A stretch of DNA of 15,893 nucleotides from an uncultured bacterium (GTDB lineage Bacteria > Cyanobacteriota > Vampirovibrionia > Gastranaerophilales > Gastranaerophilaceae): the NCBI GenBank assembly GCA_900553205.1, contig USCK01000025.1:1-15893 (forward strand). Reading direction: 5' to 3'. Positions within the stretch are counted from its first letter, which is position 1. Each line of letters opens with the position of its first letter. The translations under genes were made by a program, and so were the position numbers. Below are positions 6,763 to 15,092 of this stretch, piece by piece. Under the pieces are notes generated by a model. That model was not told the DNA's origin, did no database searches, and saw nothing but the letters and a program-made list of their open reading frames with translations.

Positions 6763-9585
6763 ATGGACACAGAAACAAAAGTTGAGTACAAAAAGACATT
6801 AAACCTACCGGAAACAACTCTTGCGATGAGAGCTAACGCTACAGTAAGAGAACTTGAAATCCAAAAATTCTGGGAAGAAAATGATATTTACAATAAAATT
6901 ATAGAAAACAAAGATAAAACAAATTCGTTTATTTTACACGACGGACCTCCATATTTGAGTTCTGGCAAAATTCACGTTGGTACAGCACTTAACAAAATAT
7001 TAAAAGATATTTTGATTAAATACAAATCTCAACAAGGTTTTTATGCACCTTATGTTCCCGGATATGACGGACACGGACTTCCTATTGAAAATGCCGTTGT
7101 TAAGAAAATCAAAGGTGGCAGAGAAGCTCTTACACCTGCAGAACTAAGAGAAAAATGCAGAGAGTATGCTCATAACAGTTTAAAAGGGCAAGAAAGCGAG
7201 TTCAAGAGATTGGGTGTTTTAGGAAACTGGGATAACCCTTACCTAACTATTGCTCCTGACTATGAAGCAGAACAAGTAAGACTATTTGGCGATATGTTCA
7301 AAAAAGGTTATATCGAAAAAGGTCTAAAACCTGTTTATTGGTGTGCAGCTTGTGAAACAGCTCTTGCTGAAGCAGAAGTTGAATACGCAGACCACACATC
7401 TACATCTATTTATGTAAGATTCAAATTTGATGATGACAGTGTTAAGAAAATCAATAACTTTGTAGATACAGAAGGTAAAGATGTTTATGCTGTTATTTGG
7501 ACAACAACACCTTGGACAATTCCTTCTAACATGGCTATCAGTTTACACCCTAGATTAGAATACACTTTCTTTGAAAAAGGTGAAGATATATATTTCGCTG
7601 CTCAAGAATTGTTAGGAAGCTTCTTAAACGGTGTACATTGGGAAGAATCTGATATCAGAGTAATCGGAAGTTGCAAGGGACAAGATTTAGAGTTATTAAA
7701 CACTACTCACCCTCTATACAACAGAAAATCACCTATCATTCTTGGTGAACATGTTACAACTGATGCAGGTACAGGTGCAGTTCACACAGCTCCGGGTCAT
7801 GGTCTTGAGGACTACGAAGTAGGTTGCAGATATAATATTGATGTTTTATCACCACTAGACGGAAAAGGTGTTTGGACAGAAGAAGTTGGCGACAAGGATT
7901 TGGAAGGAGTACCTTATTACAAAGGTAATTCTATCGTTATAGAAAAACTTCAAAACTGTGGTGCATTACTTGCTCAAGAAGATATCCAACACAGTTATCC
8001 ACATTGTTGGAGATGTAAACACCCTGTTATTTATAGAGCAACTCCTCAATGGTTTGTAAAAGTTGATAAGTTTAGAAACGAAGCTATGGAAGCTATAAAA
8101 GGGGTAAAATGGATTCCAGCAAGTGGCGAAAATAGAATTGGTAATATGGTAGAAAACCGTACTGATTGGTGTATTTCTCGTCAGAGAGCTTGGGGTGTAC
8201 CTATTCCTATTTTTTATTGTGAAGACTGTGGTGAAGTTATTTGTACAGATGAAACAATTAATCATGTTGCAGAATTATTCGAAAAAGAAAGTTCTGATGC
8301 TTGGGTAAAATATGATGAGTCAAAATTGTTACCAGAAGGTTTTAAATGTCCTAAATGTGGTAAAACTCATTTCAGAAAAGAAAAAGATATTATGGACGTA
8401 TGGTTTGATTCAGGTTCTTCTTGGAGAACAGTTGTTGAAAAGCGTTCAGAAGAATTAGGACATACTCCTGTTGATATGTATTTAGAAGGTTCTGACCAAC
8501 ATAGAGGTTGGTTCCAATCCTCATTATTAACATCTATTGCTTGTCAAGGAAAAGCTCCTTATAAACAAGTTTTAACTCACGGCTTTGTTTTTGGTGAAGA
8601 CGGTAGAAAGATGTCTAAATCTTTGGGTAATTATATCAGACCTGATGATATTATAAAAAATTATGGTGCAGATATCCTTAGATTATGGGCCGCATCAGTT
8701 GATTATAGAAATGATATCAAAATCGGTGATAATATCATTAAACAGTTGGCTGAAATCTTCAAAAAAACAAGAAATACTGCAAGATTCTTGTTAGGTAACT
8801 TGTTTGATTTTAATCCAAGTGTTGATTATGTTAAATATAACGAACTTAAAGATATTGATAAGTTTGCACTACACAAATTAAATTCTGTAGTAGAAGAAGT
8901 TACAAAAGCATTCGACAGTTATGAATTCTACAAATACTTCCAATGCTTACAAAACTTTGCAGCCGTTGATTTAAGCTCTTTCTATCTTGATATTGTAAAA
9001 GACAGATTATACACAGCCGGAAAGAAATCACTTTCTCGTAGAGCTTGTCAAACTGTATTGTATGAAACATTATTGGTATTAGTAAAAATCTTAACACCTG
9101 TAATGCCTCACCAAGCAGAAGACATTTGGCAAAACACTCCTGAATGTATGAGAGGTGGTTTGAAGAGCGTACTTCTAATCGATTGGCCACAAGTTAAACC
9201 TGAATGGAACAACGAAAAACTTGAAGAAAACTTTACTAAGATTCTAAAAGCCAGAGAGGTTGTTACTCGAGCTATTGAACCTTTAAGAGCAGACAAAAAA
9301 GTCGGCAGTTCTTTAGAGGTAGGCGTTTATGTAAAAGCTGAACATAATTCAGAAGTGTTGAAAACTGTTGAAAAAGACCTTGCAGATATATTTATTACAT
9401 CACAGGCTTATTTAACAGAATCTGCTCCTAGCGATGTTTTAAATGAATATTCAGAAGATGATTACACTGTTTGGGTAGTTAAAGCTGAAGGCGAAAAATG
9501 CGAACGCTGCTGGAAATATAGAAAATTAGGCGAACATTCAGGATATGAAACAATTTGTTCTGATTGTTATGATGCGATTCAATAA
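6763..9585 (+). CDS. ileS: Isoleucyl-tRNA synthetase
   Basis: Class Ia synthetase, 940 residues, normal bacterial length; charges tRNA-Ile with isoleucine in the cytoplasm. The first catalytic signature is DGPPYLSSGKIHVGTALNKI, so the HIGH box reads His71-Val-Gly-Thr74. The second, KMSKS, is intact at 616-620. The CP1 editing domain that hydrolyses misacylated Val-tRNA carries WTTTPWTIPSN around 247-257. Cys486/489 and Cys529/532 form a zinc-knuckle-like set before the DVWFDSGSSW block. The C-terminal zinc finger after the anticodon domain has Cys913, Cys916, Cys932 and Cys935, typical of the bacterial type that retains this finger. The ATG has AAAGGG at 6751-6756, inside the symporter's last codons, with a 6-nt spacer, so translation is probably coupled. 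No T-box leader is present upstream of the operon: the leader is too short. It ends at a strong terminator. Confidence 0.97.
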   Translation: MDTETKVEYKKTLNLPETTLAMRANATVRELEIQKFWEENDIYNKIIENKDKTNSFILHDGPPYLSSGKIHVGTALNKILKDILIKYKSQQGFYAPYVPGYDGHGLPIENAVVKKIKGGREALTPAELREKCREYAHNSLKGQESEFKRLGVLGNWDNPYLTIAPDYEAEQVRLFGDMFKKGYIEKGLKPVYWCAACETALAEAEVEYADHTSTSIYVRFKFDDDSVKKINNFVDTEGKDVYAVIWTTTPWTIPSNMAISLHPRLEYTFFEKGEDIYFAAQELLGSFLNGVHWEESDIRVIGSCKGQDLELLNTTHPLYNRKSPIILGEHVTTDAGTGAVHTAPGHGLEDYEVGCRYNIDVLSPLDGKGVWTEEVGDKDLEGVPYYKGNSIVIEKLQNCGALLAQEDIQHSYPHCWRCKHPVIYRATPQWFVKVDKFRNEAMEAIKGVKWIPASGENRIGNMVENRTDWCISRQRAWGVPIPIFYCEDCGEVICTDETINHVAELFEKESSDAWVKYDESKLLPEGFKCPKCGKTHFRKEKDIMDVWFDSGSSWRTVVEKRSEELGHTPVDMYLEGSDQHRGWFQSSLLTSIACQGKAPYKQVLTHGFVFGEDGRKMSKSLGNYIRPDDIIKNYGADILRLWAASVDYRNDIKIGDNIIKQLAEIFKKTRNTARFLLGNLFDFNPSVDYVKYNELKDIDKFALHKLNSVVEEVTKAFDSYEFYKYFQCLQNFAAVDLSSFYLDIVKDRLYTAGKKSLSRRACQTVLYETLLVLVKILTPVMPHQAEDIWQNTPECMRGGLKSVLLIDWPQVKPEWNNEKLEENFTKILKAREVVTRAIEPLRADKKVGSSLEVGVYVKAEHNSEVLKTVEKDLADIFITSQAYLTESAPSDVLNEYSEDDYTVWVVKAEGEKCERCWKYRKLGEHSGYETICSDCYDAIQ

Positions 9586-9609
9586 AACAAATGATACAAA
9601 CATACATTT

Positions 9610-9640
9610 AAAAAGCTCTTTATTTTATAAAGAGCTTTTT
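9610..9640. terminator. Bidirectional intrinsic terminator between ileS and the aminotransferase gene
   Basis: A perfect 14-bp stem (9610-9623 pairing with 9627-9640) with a 3-nt loop. The core GCTCTTTA/TAAAGAGC is flanked by five A's on the left and five T's on the right, so each convergent transcript ends in a stem plus U-run. It lies 25 nt after the ileS stop and 31 nt beyond the aminotransferase stop. Confidence 0.93.
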
Positions 9641-9670
9641 TATTATTAAATATTTAATTTAAACTAACCT

Positions 9671-10843
9671 TTATTTACCCTCATTACGCAATCTGGTAAC
9701 AAAGTTTTTTAATCTTTCCATAGCAATTTTCAAAGTATCCAAAGAATAAGCATAAGATATTCTCAAAAACCCTTCACCACTATCCCCAAATGCTGTTCCA
9801 GGAACGGTTGCCACCTTTTCTTCTCGCAAAAATTTCGTTGCGAACTCTTCACTTGTCATACCAAATTCTTTAATACAAGGGAAAACATAAAATGCGCCAT
9901 ACGGTTCAAAACATTTCAAACCCATTTCTTTAAAAGCGTTCATCAAGAATCTTCTTCTTTGATTATATGCCGTACGCATTTCTTTGACATCATTATCACC
10001 GTTTTTAAGCGCTTCAATAGCAGCATATTGGCTTGTTGTAGGAGCACACATTATCGCATATTGGTGAATTTTAGTCATTTGTTTTATTAATTCTTTAGGT
10101 CCACAAGCATATCCTAAACGCCAACCTGTCATTGCATACGCCTTAGAAAACCCATTTATTAAAAGAGTGCGTTCCTTCATTCCAGGAATTGATACTATAG
10201 AAACGTGTTTATCTTTATAAGTTAACTCTGAATAAATTTCATCAGACATTACAAAAATATCTTTTTCTATGATAACCTTTGCAATTTTTTCTAAATCCTC
10301 ACGTTCCATAATTGAACCTGTCGGATTATTCGGGAATGGCAAAACCAAAATTTTTGTTTTATCTGTAATTGAATTTTCAAGTTGTTCTGCAGTCAATCTA
10401 AATTCATTTTCAGGCTTCAAATCAATAATTACAGGTTTTGCACCAGCTAAAATCGCACATGGTTCATAAGATACATAACTAGGCTGAGGAATCAAAACCT
10501 CGTCACCAGGATTAATCATAGCTCTAAACCCGATATCTATAGCTTCTGAGCCTCCAACTGTCACCAAAACATCTGTATCTGCACTATAATCAACATTTTG
10601 TGAACGCTTTATATAATTACAAATTTCTTGTTTTAAATCCTTTAAACCACTATTTGAAGTATAAAAAGTTCTTCCTTTTTCAAGAGAAAAAATACCTTCA
10701 TCTCTTATATGCCAAGGCGTATCAAAATCAGGTTCACCAACACCTAACGATATTGCATCTTTCATCTCTGTTACAATATCAAAAAACTTTCTAATACCTG
10801 AAGGTTTTATTTGTACAATACTATCAGCTAAGAAATTCCTCAT
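9671..10843 (-). CDS. PLP-dependent class I/II aminotransferase
   Basis: A 390-residue fold-type I aminotransferase of the aspartate aminotransferase subgroup I-gamma, cytoplasmic. It moves an amino group between an amino acid and a 2-oxo acid. Seen: GVGEPDFDTP at 34-43, the cofactor-phosphate region VTVGGSEAID at 94-103, PNNPTG at 171-176, Asp201 and Tyr204 (ring nitrogen and O3' contacts), the Schiff-base lysine Lys234 in GFSKAYAMTGWRLGY, and Arg361 in FLRISYA for the substrate carboxylate. The substrate (aspartate, alanine, aromatic or other) cannot be read from these motifs. Its ATG overlaps the TGA of the upstream Lrp-family gene as ATGA, so the two are translationally coupled and probably functionally linked, like the yugG-yugH pair of Bacillus subtilis. 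A GAGG stands 10 nt before the ATG. Terminates at 9610-9640. Confidence 0.92.
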   Translation of the reverse strand: MRNFLADSIVQIKPSGIRKFFDIVTEMKDAISLGVGEPDFDTPWHIRDEGIFSLEKGRTFYTSNSGLKDLKQEICNYIKRSQNVDYSADTDVLVTVGGSEAIDIGFRAMINPGDEVLIPQPSYVSYEPCAILAGAKPVIIDLKPENEFRLTAEQLENSITDKTKILVLPFPNNPTGSIMEREDLEKIAKVIIEKDIFVMSDEIYSELTYKDKHVSIVSIPGMKERTLLINGFSKAYAMTGWRLGYACGPKELIKQMTKIHQYAIMCAPTTSQYAAIEALKNGDNDVKEMRTAYNQRRRFLMNAFKEMGLKCFEPYGAFYVFPCIKEFGMTSEEFATKFLREEKVATVPGTAFGDSGEGFLRISYAYSLDTLKIAMERLKNFVTRLRNEGK

Positions 10844-11322
10844 GGAGTAATAACCTCTCTTTTATCCTCATATTTTTCAGAAAGCATAATTCCATGGTCT
10901 TTATATTTTTTTAGAATAAAATGAGTTGCCGTACTTAACACACTATCTAAAGTTGAGAGTTTATCTGAAACAAAATTAGCAATCTCTTTTAATGATTTTT
11001 CTTCTAGAATAACCAATAAATCAAATCCACCTGAAATCAAATACACTGCTCTAACTTCAGGATATTTATAAATTCTCTCAGCAATAGTATCAAAGCCTTG
11101 TCCTCTCTGTGGAGTAACTCGAACCTCAATAAGAGCTGTAACTTTTTCGATATCTGTTTTTTCCCAATTTATCAAAGTATGAAAACCACAAATAATACCT
11201 TCTTCTTGAAGTTTTTGAAGTTCATTTATTATATCAATTTCTTGCACACCTAACAAAACTGCAAGTTCTTTTGTATCAATTCTGCTATTTTTTTCTACAA
11301 TAGCTAACAATTCATCTCTCAT
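10840..11322 (-). CDS. Lrp/AsnC-family transcriptional regulator
   Basis: A 160-residue feast/famine regulator. Residues ~1-50 form the winged helix-turn-helix (IDTKELAVLLGV..., ending EEGIICGFHT). Residues ~60-140 are the ligand-binding RAM domain, with VRVTPQRGQGFDTIAERI and YLISGGFDLLV at 94-104. These proteins form dimers to octamers and change DNA binding on sensing an amino acid. The ATG has a strong site, AAGGAG at 11333-11328, with a 5-nt spacer. Immediately downstream, overlapping by 4 nt, is the aminotransferase; 37 nt upstream ends the AsmA-like gene. The expected role is control of its own operon in response to an amino acid handled by the aminotransferase; that is inference. I see no clear palindromic operator. 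Confidence 0.93.
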   Translation of the reverse strand: MRDELLAIVEKNSRIDTKELAVLLGVQEIDIINELQKLQEEGIICGFHTLINWEKTDIEKVTALIEVRVTPQRGQGFDTIAERIYKYPEVRAVYLISGGFDLLVILEEKSLKEIANFVSDKLSTLDSVLSTATHFILKKYKDHGIMLSEKYEDKREVITP

Positions 11323-11359
11323 AATATCTCCTTTGATAATATTTTATTACAAACATTCT

Positions 11360-14128
11360 CTATTTGATACGCTTTAAAGAAGATATAAAGTTATTGTGTT
11401 CGACATCACCATCAACCTTAGTTAAGAATATTTGACAGTCTTTTTCAGGAACATCTAGTGGTGGTAATTGTTTAATCTCTGCTGAATAATAATTTGTTTC
11501 GTTTGAATTTCCTAAAGGTATTCTGTTTGCCAAAGCATTTAATGAGATGTTTCTCAATACCCCATAAAAACCTTTATGCCTATTACTCATTTTTGTATAA
11601 ATTCTTAAAATTGCATCTCTTGAATCTAAATCAAATCGACCTACAATAAACGAACTTAGTTGAGGGGATTTAGAGCGAATTTTTATAAGATCTATCACAT
11701 TATTTTTTAAATGTAACTCACCTTTGATGTTATCAAAATTACCATCAGGAATATTTACTAAATCAACGAAAGTTGAAGGGCTAAGCATCGCCATAGGGTT
11801 TCTGAATAGAGATGCAAATTTTAACACATACTCTAAGAATCCAACTTTACCAATCGTACCGTTTTCTATAGCAAACAAAATTTGTCCATTTAATTTTAAA
11901 GAATCATCAGTTTCCAATTCTATTAGCCCTTTTGCTTTTCCTGATATTTCTTTACTCAAATTCAACAACGAAGAAGCTATTAAATCAGAATTAACATCTT
12001 TTACCCCTAACCTTACGTAATATTTATGCTTCATAAGGTCACAACGAAGTTTAAGAGTGGATATCCCTTCTGCAAAATCAAACTTATTTGATTGCACTTG
12101 TAATAAACCATTTTTATCAAGTGTTAACAGAGCATGCAAATTACCCATTTTTATATCGTTGAAATTAGCTTTTACTAAGTTAAGGTTACAATCATTTACT
12201 ATAATTAACCCTGTATTGAATACGAAAGCATCATCATTTTCATTGTCAGATTCTTTAGGCTGATTAGCAACAACTTCCGTATTTTGTTGATTAAATGATT
12301 CCAACAGTTTTGCTAAATCCATATTATCTATTGTAAGATTCACGTGATTAACGATTATTGGGAACAACAAGCGATTCTCAATGTTTCCATGGAAGGTATA
12401 TGCAGAACGTTTAAAACGACCGTTAGCATCTACATGAATATGGTCATCGTCAGTTTTTACAATTGCTTTTCTTATTTTTAGTCTTTGACTAGGTATTCTT
12501 ATACCTTCGGCAACCATATTTGACACTAATACAGGATACTTACCTCTATTGTTCAAATTAATATGTCCGGAAATTGTACCTTTTTTAAAGAATTTTTGTC
12601 TGACAAAAATATTAAAGAACTCACTTGGTAACGGGTCTGGAACATTTAACCCTAAATCCAACAATTTTCCTGCGCCATTACAATCAACATTTCCTGTTAA
12701 ATACATTATTGATTTACGTTTCCATTGGTTATCCTTCATATAAGTCAAGAAATAATCAATAGATTTTATTTTTAACAACATGTTTTCAAAATGCATATCA
12801 GCTTTTAAAACTCGTTCCAATTTACTATGGCTAATTGACATACCATCAACCAACAAATCTTGTCCAGGAGCAAGTCTAAATAACCATGTTAAATCAAATT
12901 TATTATTTTTAGATTTTATTATCAAACGAGTATTTGCCACCCCAACCATATTGAGTGGGTATCCTATCAATTTTGACAAATGATGGTGCATAAATTCATC
13001 AGTTACCAAAGCATTTGCAGTAATATTCATTTGCATAGTTTTCATGTAATCATATATATCACCTGCAAAATCTATTTTATTGTTCGTGTAATCACAATAA
13101 TACCCTTTAAAATCTTTTAGTTTAATGGTTTTGTCATCAACTAAAATATTTCCACCATTCACTGTTATTGGTAAATTATTCAAAGGAATAAAATCTAGTC
13201 TTAGTTTATTTAACAATGCACTACACACAAATTTTTTCGGAGTAAGATTTACATCAAAATTAAAACTACCTGTAATATTTGTTGCGACAGGTTCAAGCAT
13301 TTCTTTTCCATTTGGAACTAGAAGGTTTGAATTAATTAATTTTACGACATTTGCAACATCAAAATTGTTTGCATAAACATTCAACCTATATTTTATTTTT
13401 CTGTTAGCAATAGCTTTTATAAAGAATCTAGAATTGTTTACGACAACAGGTAAATCATTTATATATAGAGTTTTCTTACTTATAATAACTTTTGCTTGGT
13501 CTTTTAGTAAAATTTTTATATTTTCACTATTCCTTGTTATATCAAACAGAATATTAAAATAAACTCGTCTGTTTACTTTTCTGGCATTGTTTGTACCAAA
13601 GCCTTTAGACAATATATGAACATGCGTTGCTTTATCAACATCATATATAACTTCAACATTTCTGGCATACAGTAATGCGTCCATTACATCTATATCCCAG
13701 TCAAATTTTGTATCTTGTTTTTTATTATCTTCTTGAGGGAAAAGTGCAAGAAATCTATTTACATCAACAAAAAATGACTCCACACTCAATCTTTTTATAA
13801 TAATACGCTTTATTATAATATCTCTAAAAGAAATTGCAGAGTTGAGTTTTTCAAGTTCAAGTATTTGTTCGTCATTTTTGTTTATATTAATTCTATTTAC
13901 TTTAAACTTGATAGTCGGAGTAAGACTTGTATGTAATTCAGGTGCATCGATAGTTAAGTTTGCTCCTAAAACCTCTTTAGTTTTAGTTTCTACAAAGTTA
14001 ATAAATTTTTGGTTTGCAACGATATAGGGAATAAGCCACAAGTATATTGAAAGCAAACCACCTACAAAAGCCCCCAAAATTACTGCAAATATAACCGATA
14101 TTTTTATATTTTTTGCTAAATTATTCAT
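11360..14128 (-). CDS. AsmA-like envelope protein
   Basis: A 922-residue protein of the AsmA/TamB-like repeating beta-groove group. Such proteins are anchored in the inner membrane, cross the periplasm, and in studied bacteria help move phospholipids to the outer membrane. Residues ~9-33 are one hydrophobic anchor, followed directly by the family's N-terminal pattern (LGANLTIDAPELHTSLTP at about 54-71). The middle is a long run of predicted beta strands with few Cys. The C-terminal AsmA-type block runs from about residue 740 to 900 (LNGQILFAIENGTIGKVGFL, then FRNPMAML). Presence of this gene is the main evidence that the organism has an outer membrane. The ATG has GAAGG at 14140-14136. It heads a probable operon with the Lrp and aminotransferase genes. 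DUF3971/YhdP-type assignment is a close alternative. Confidence 0.8.
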   Translation of the reverse strand: MNNLAKNIKISVIFAVILGAFVGGLLSIYLWLIPYIVANQKFINFVETKTKEVLGANLTIDAPELHTSLTPTIKFKVNRININKNDEQILELEKLNSAISFRDIIIKRIIIKRLSVESFFVDVNRFLALFPQEDNKKQDTKFDWDIDVMDALLYARNVEVIYDVDKATHVHILSKGFGTNNARKVNRRVYFNILFDITRNSENIKILLKDQAKVIISKKTLYINDLPVVVNNSRFFIKAIANRKIKYRLNVYANNFDVANVVKLINSNLLVPNGKEMLEPVATNITGSFNFDVNLTPKKFVCSALLNKLRLDFIPLNNLPITVNGGNILVDDKTIKLKDFKGYYCDYTNNKIDFAGDIYDYMKTMQMNITANALVTDEFMHHHLSKLIGYPLNMVGVANTRLIIKSKNNKFDLTWLFRLAPGQDLLVDGMSISHSKLERVLKADMHFENMLLKIKSIDYFLTYMKDNQWKRKSIMYLTGNVDCNGAGKLLDLGLNVPDPLPSEFFNIFVRQKFFKKGTISGHINLNNRGKYPVLVSNMVAEGIRIPSQRLKIRKAIVKTDDDHIHVDANGRFKRSAYTFHGNIENRLLFPIIVNHVNLTIDNMDLAKLLESFNQQNTEVVANQPKESDNENDDAFVFNTGLIIVNDCNLNLVKANFNDIKMGNLHALLTLDKNGLLQVQSNKFDFAEGISTLKLRCDLMKHKYYVRLGVKDVNSDLIASSLLNLSKEISGKAKGLIELETDDSLKLNGQILFAIENGTIGKVGFLEYVLKFASLFRNPMAMLSPSTFVDLVNIPDGNFDNIKGELHLKNNVIDLIKIRSKSPQLSSFIVGRFDLDSRDAILRIYTKMSNRHKGFYGVLRNISLNALANRIPLGNSNETNYYSAEIKQLPPLDVPEKDCQIFLTKVDGDVEHNNFISSLKRIK

Positions 14129-14142
14129 ACACTTACCTTCAT

Positions 14143-14172
14143 ATTATAACATAGAGAATATTAGAAAAACAA
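14143..14172 (-). promoter_or_regulatory. Promoter candidate for the AsmA-like gene operon
   Basis: On the minus strand: TTGTTT (14172-14167), an 18-nt spacer, and TATAAT (14148-14143) preceded by TG one base upstream (extended -10). The predicted start, near 14136, lies only ~8 nt before the ATG at 14128 and would cut into the GAAGG ribosome site, so either the leader is very short or another promoter is used. Confidence 0.55.
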
Positions 14173-14196
14173 AATAAAAATACCTATAGCTAATTT

Positions 14197-14202
14197 TATG
14201 AT
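14197..14202 (+). promoter_or_regulatory. Possible -10 box for the WG-repeat gene, near-leaderless
   Basis: TATGAT ends 11 nt before the ATG at 14214. Transcription from it would leave a leader of about 5 nt. No Shine-Dalgarno sequence precedes the ATG, and no clear -35 element was found. Weak on its own. Confidence 0.3.
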
Positions 14203-14213
14203 ATCATCTTGTT

Positions 14214-15092
14214 ATGAAGAAAATATTATCATTAATTGCTATATTTTTTGTAATTTCCACTTCTGCTATATCTGCAGAGCTTCGAGTATTTTCAACTGAT
14301 GGTTATTTTGGACTAAAAGATTCTTCAGGAAATGTTCTTATCGAACCTGAATATAAAAAAATGATTACTGTCGGTAATAATGAATCATGGATTGTTCTCA
14401 AGAAAGGCCGATATGGGCTTATTGACAAAAATGGAATGATACTTGTACCTATCAAATATACACACGCAGAACGGGTACTTGGTCGTTTCGCAAAATTAGG
14501 TAATGATACAGATTACGGTCTATATGGTGCTGATGGAAGAATTATTCTTCCTCCTATGTATTCTTCTATAGATTTGTTATACGGAAACATGTTTTTAACA
14601 TGCAGAAAATACAAATATGGAGTTGTAGATTTTGAAGGTAATATTCTTTTAGCAAACGACTTTGATGATATTTATATGCCAACAAAAGATACCATGAGAA
14701 TATTATATAGAGGCGAATGGTTTGAGCTAGAAAAAGCATCACCAGAAAAAATTGAACTCGCTAACAATGTAAAAAGAGCTAAAGTTAATGATATTGATTT
14801 TACAATAACGAAATTGGTTACTAATACTGGCATGATGTCAGGATATTACGCAGTATCTGCTACAGATTATATAATGAAGCTTATTTCTTCAATATCTCCA
14901 GCCTACGAAGATACCATTGACTATCTTATGTTATCTCATGGGGCAGAAACAGTTAATATTGTTTTAAATCCTGTTTGGATTGTTAAGTTCCCATTTATTT
15001 ATGTAAAAAAATATGTGAATAATTTTAGAGCGCCAAACAATGGTCCGTTATCACCTATCAAACAAAACATTCAAAGAAAACTTGCAGATTAA
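14214..15092 (+). CDS. Secreted WG-repeat protein
   Basis: A 292-residue protein with a classic signal peptide: MKKILSLIAIFFVIS, then small residues and cleavage near Ala21 (AISA/EL). It should act in the periplasm or outside. Residues 31-151 hold four WG-type repeats, each with an aromatic-Gly-Leu/Val pair, an Asp/Asn-Gly turn and an ending like I-x-P-x-Y: at 31-47, 67-82, 101-116 and 135-151. The usual Trp is Phe or Tyr in these copies. A degenerate fifth unit may lie at 165-180. WG repeats are thought to form beta structures used in binding; function here is unknown. The last ~100 residues (about 195-292) match nothing I recognise and carry a hydrophobic, aromatic stretch around 250-265. 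No ribosome site precedes the ATG. The gene is divergent from the AsmA-like gene, and its stop overlaps the stop of the convergent transporter gene. Confidence 0.8.
   Translation: MKKILSLIAIFFVISTSAISAELRVFSTDGYFGLKDSSGNVLIEPEYKKMITVGNNESWIVLKKGRYGLIDKNGMILVPIKYTHAERVLGRFAKLGNDTDYGLYGADGRIILPPMYSSIDLLYGNMFLTCRKYKYGVVDFEGNILLANDFDDIYMPTKDTMRILYRGEWFELEKASPEKIELANNVKRAKVNDIDFTITKLVTNTGMMSGYYAVSATDYIMKLISSISPAYEDTIDYLMLSHGAETVNIVLNPVWIVKFPFIYVKKYVNNFRAPNNGPLSPIKQNIQRKLAD

Noticed and set aside
7966..8265. Minus-strand open frame within ileS
   Set aside because: It lies opposite highly conserved synthetase blocks and shows no protein-like features.
5437..9585. T-box or other amino-acid riboswitch controlling ileS
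   Set aside because: The predicted leader before the symporter is only about 27 nt and the symporter-ileS gap is 3 nt, leaving no room for one.
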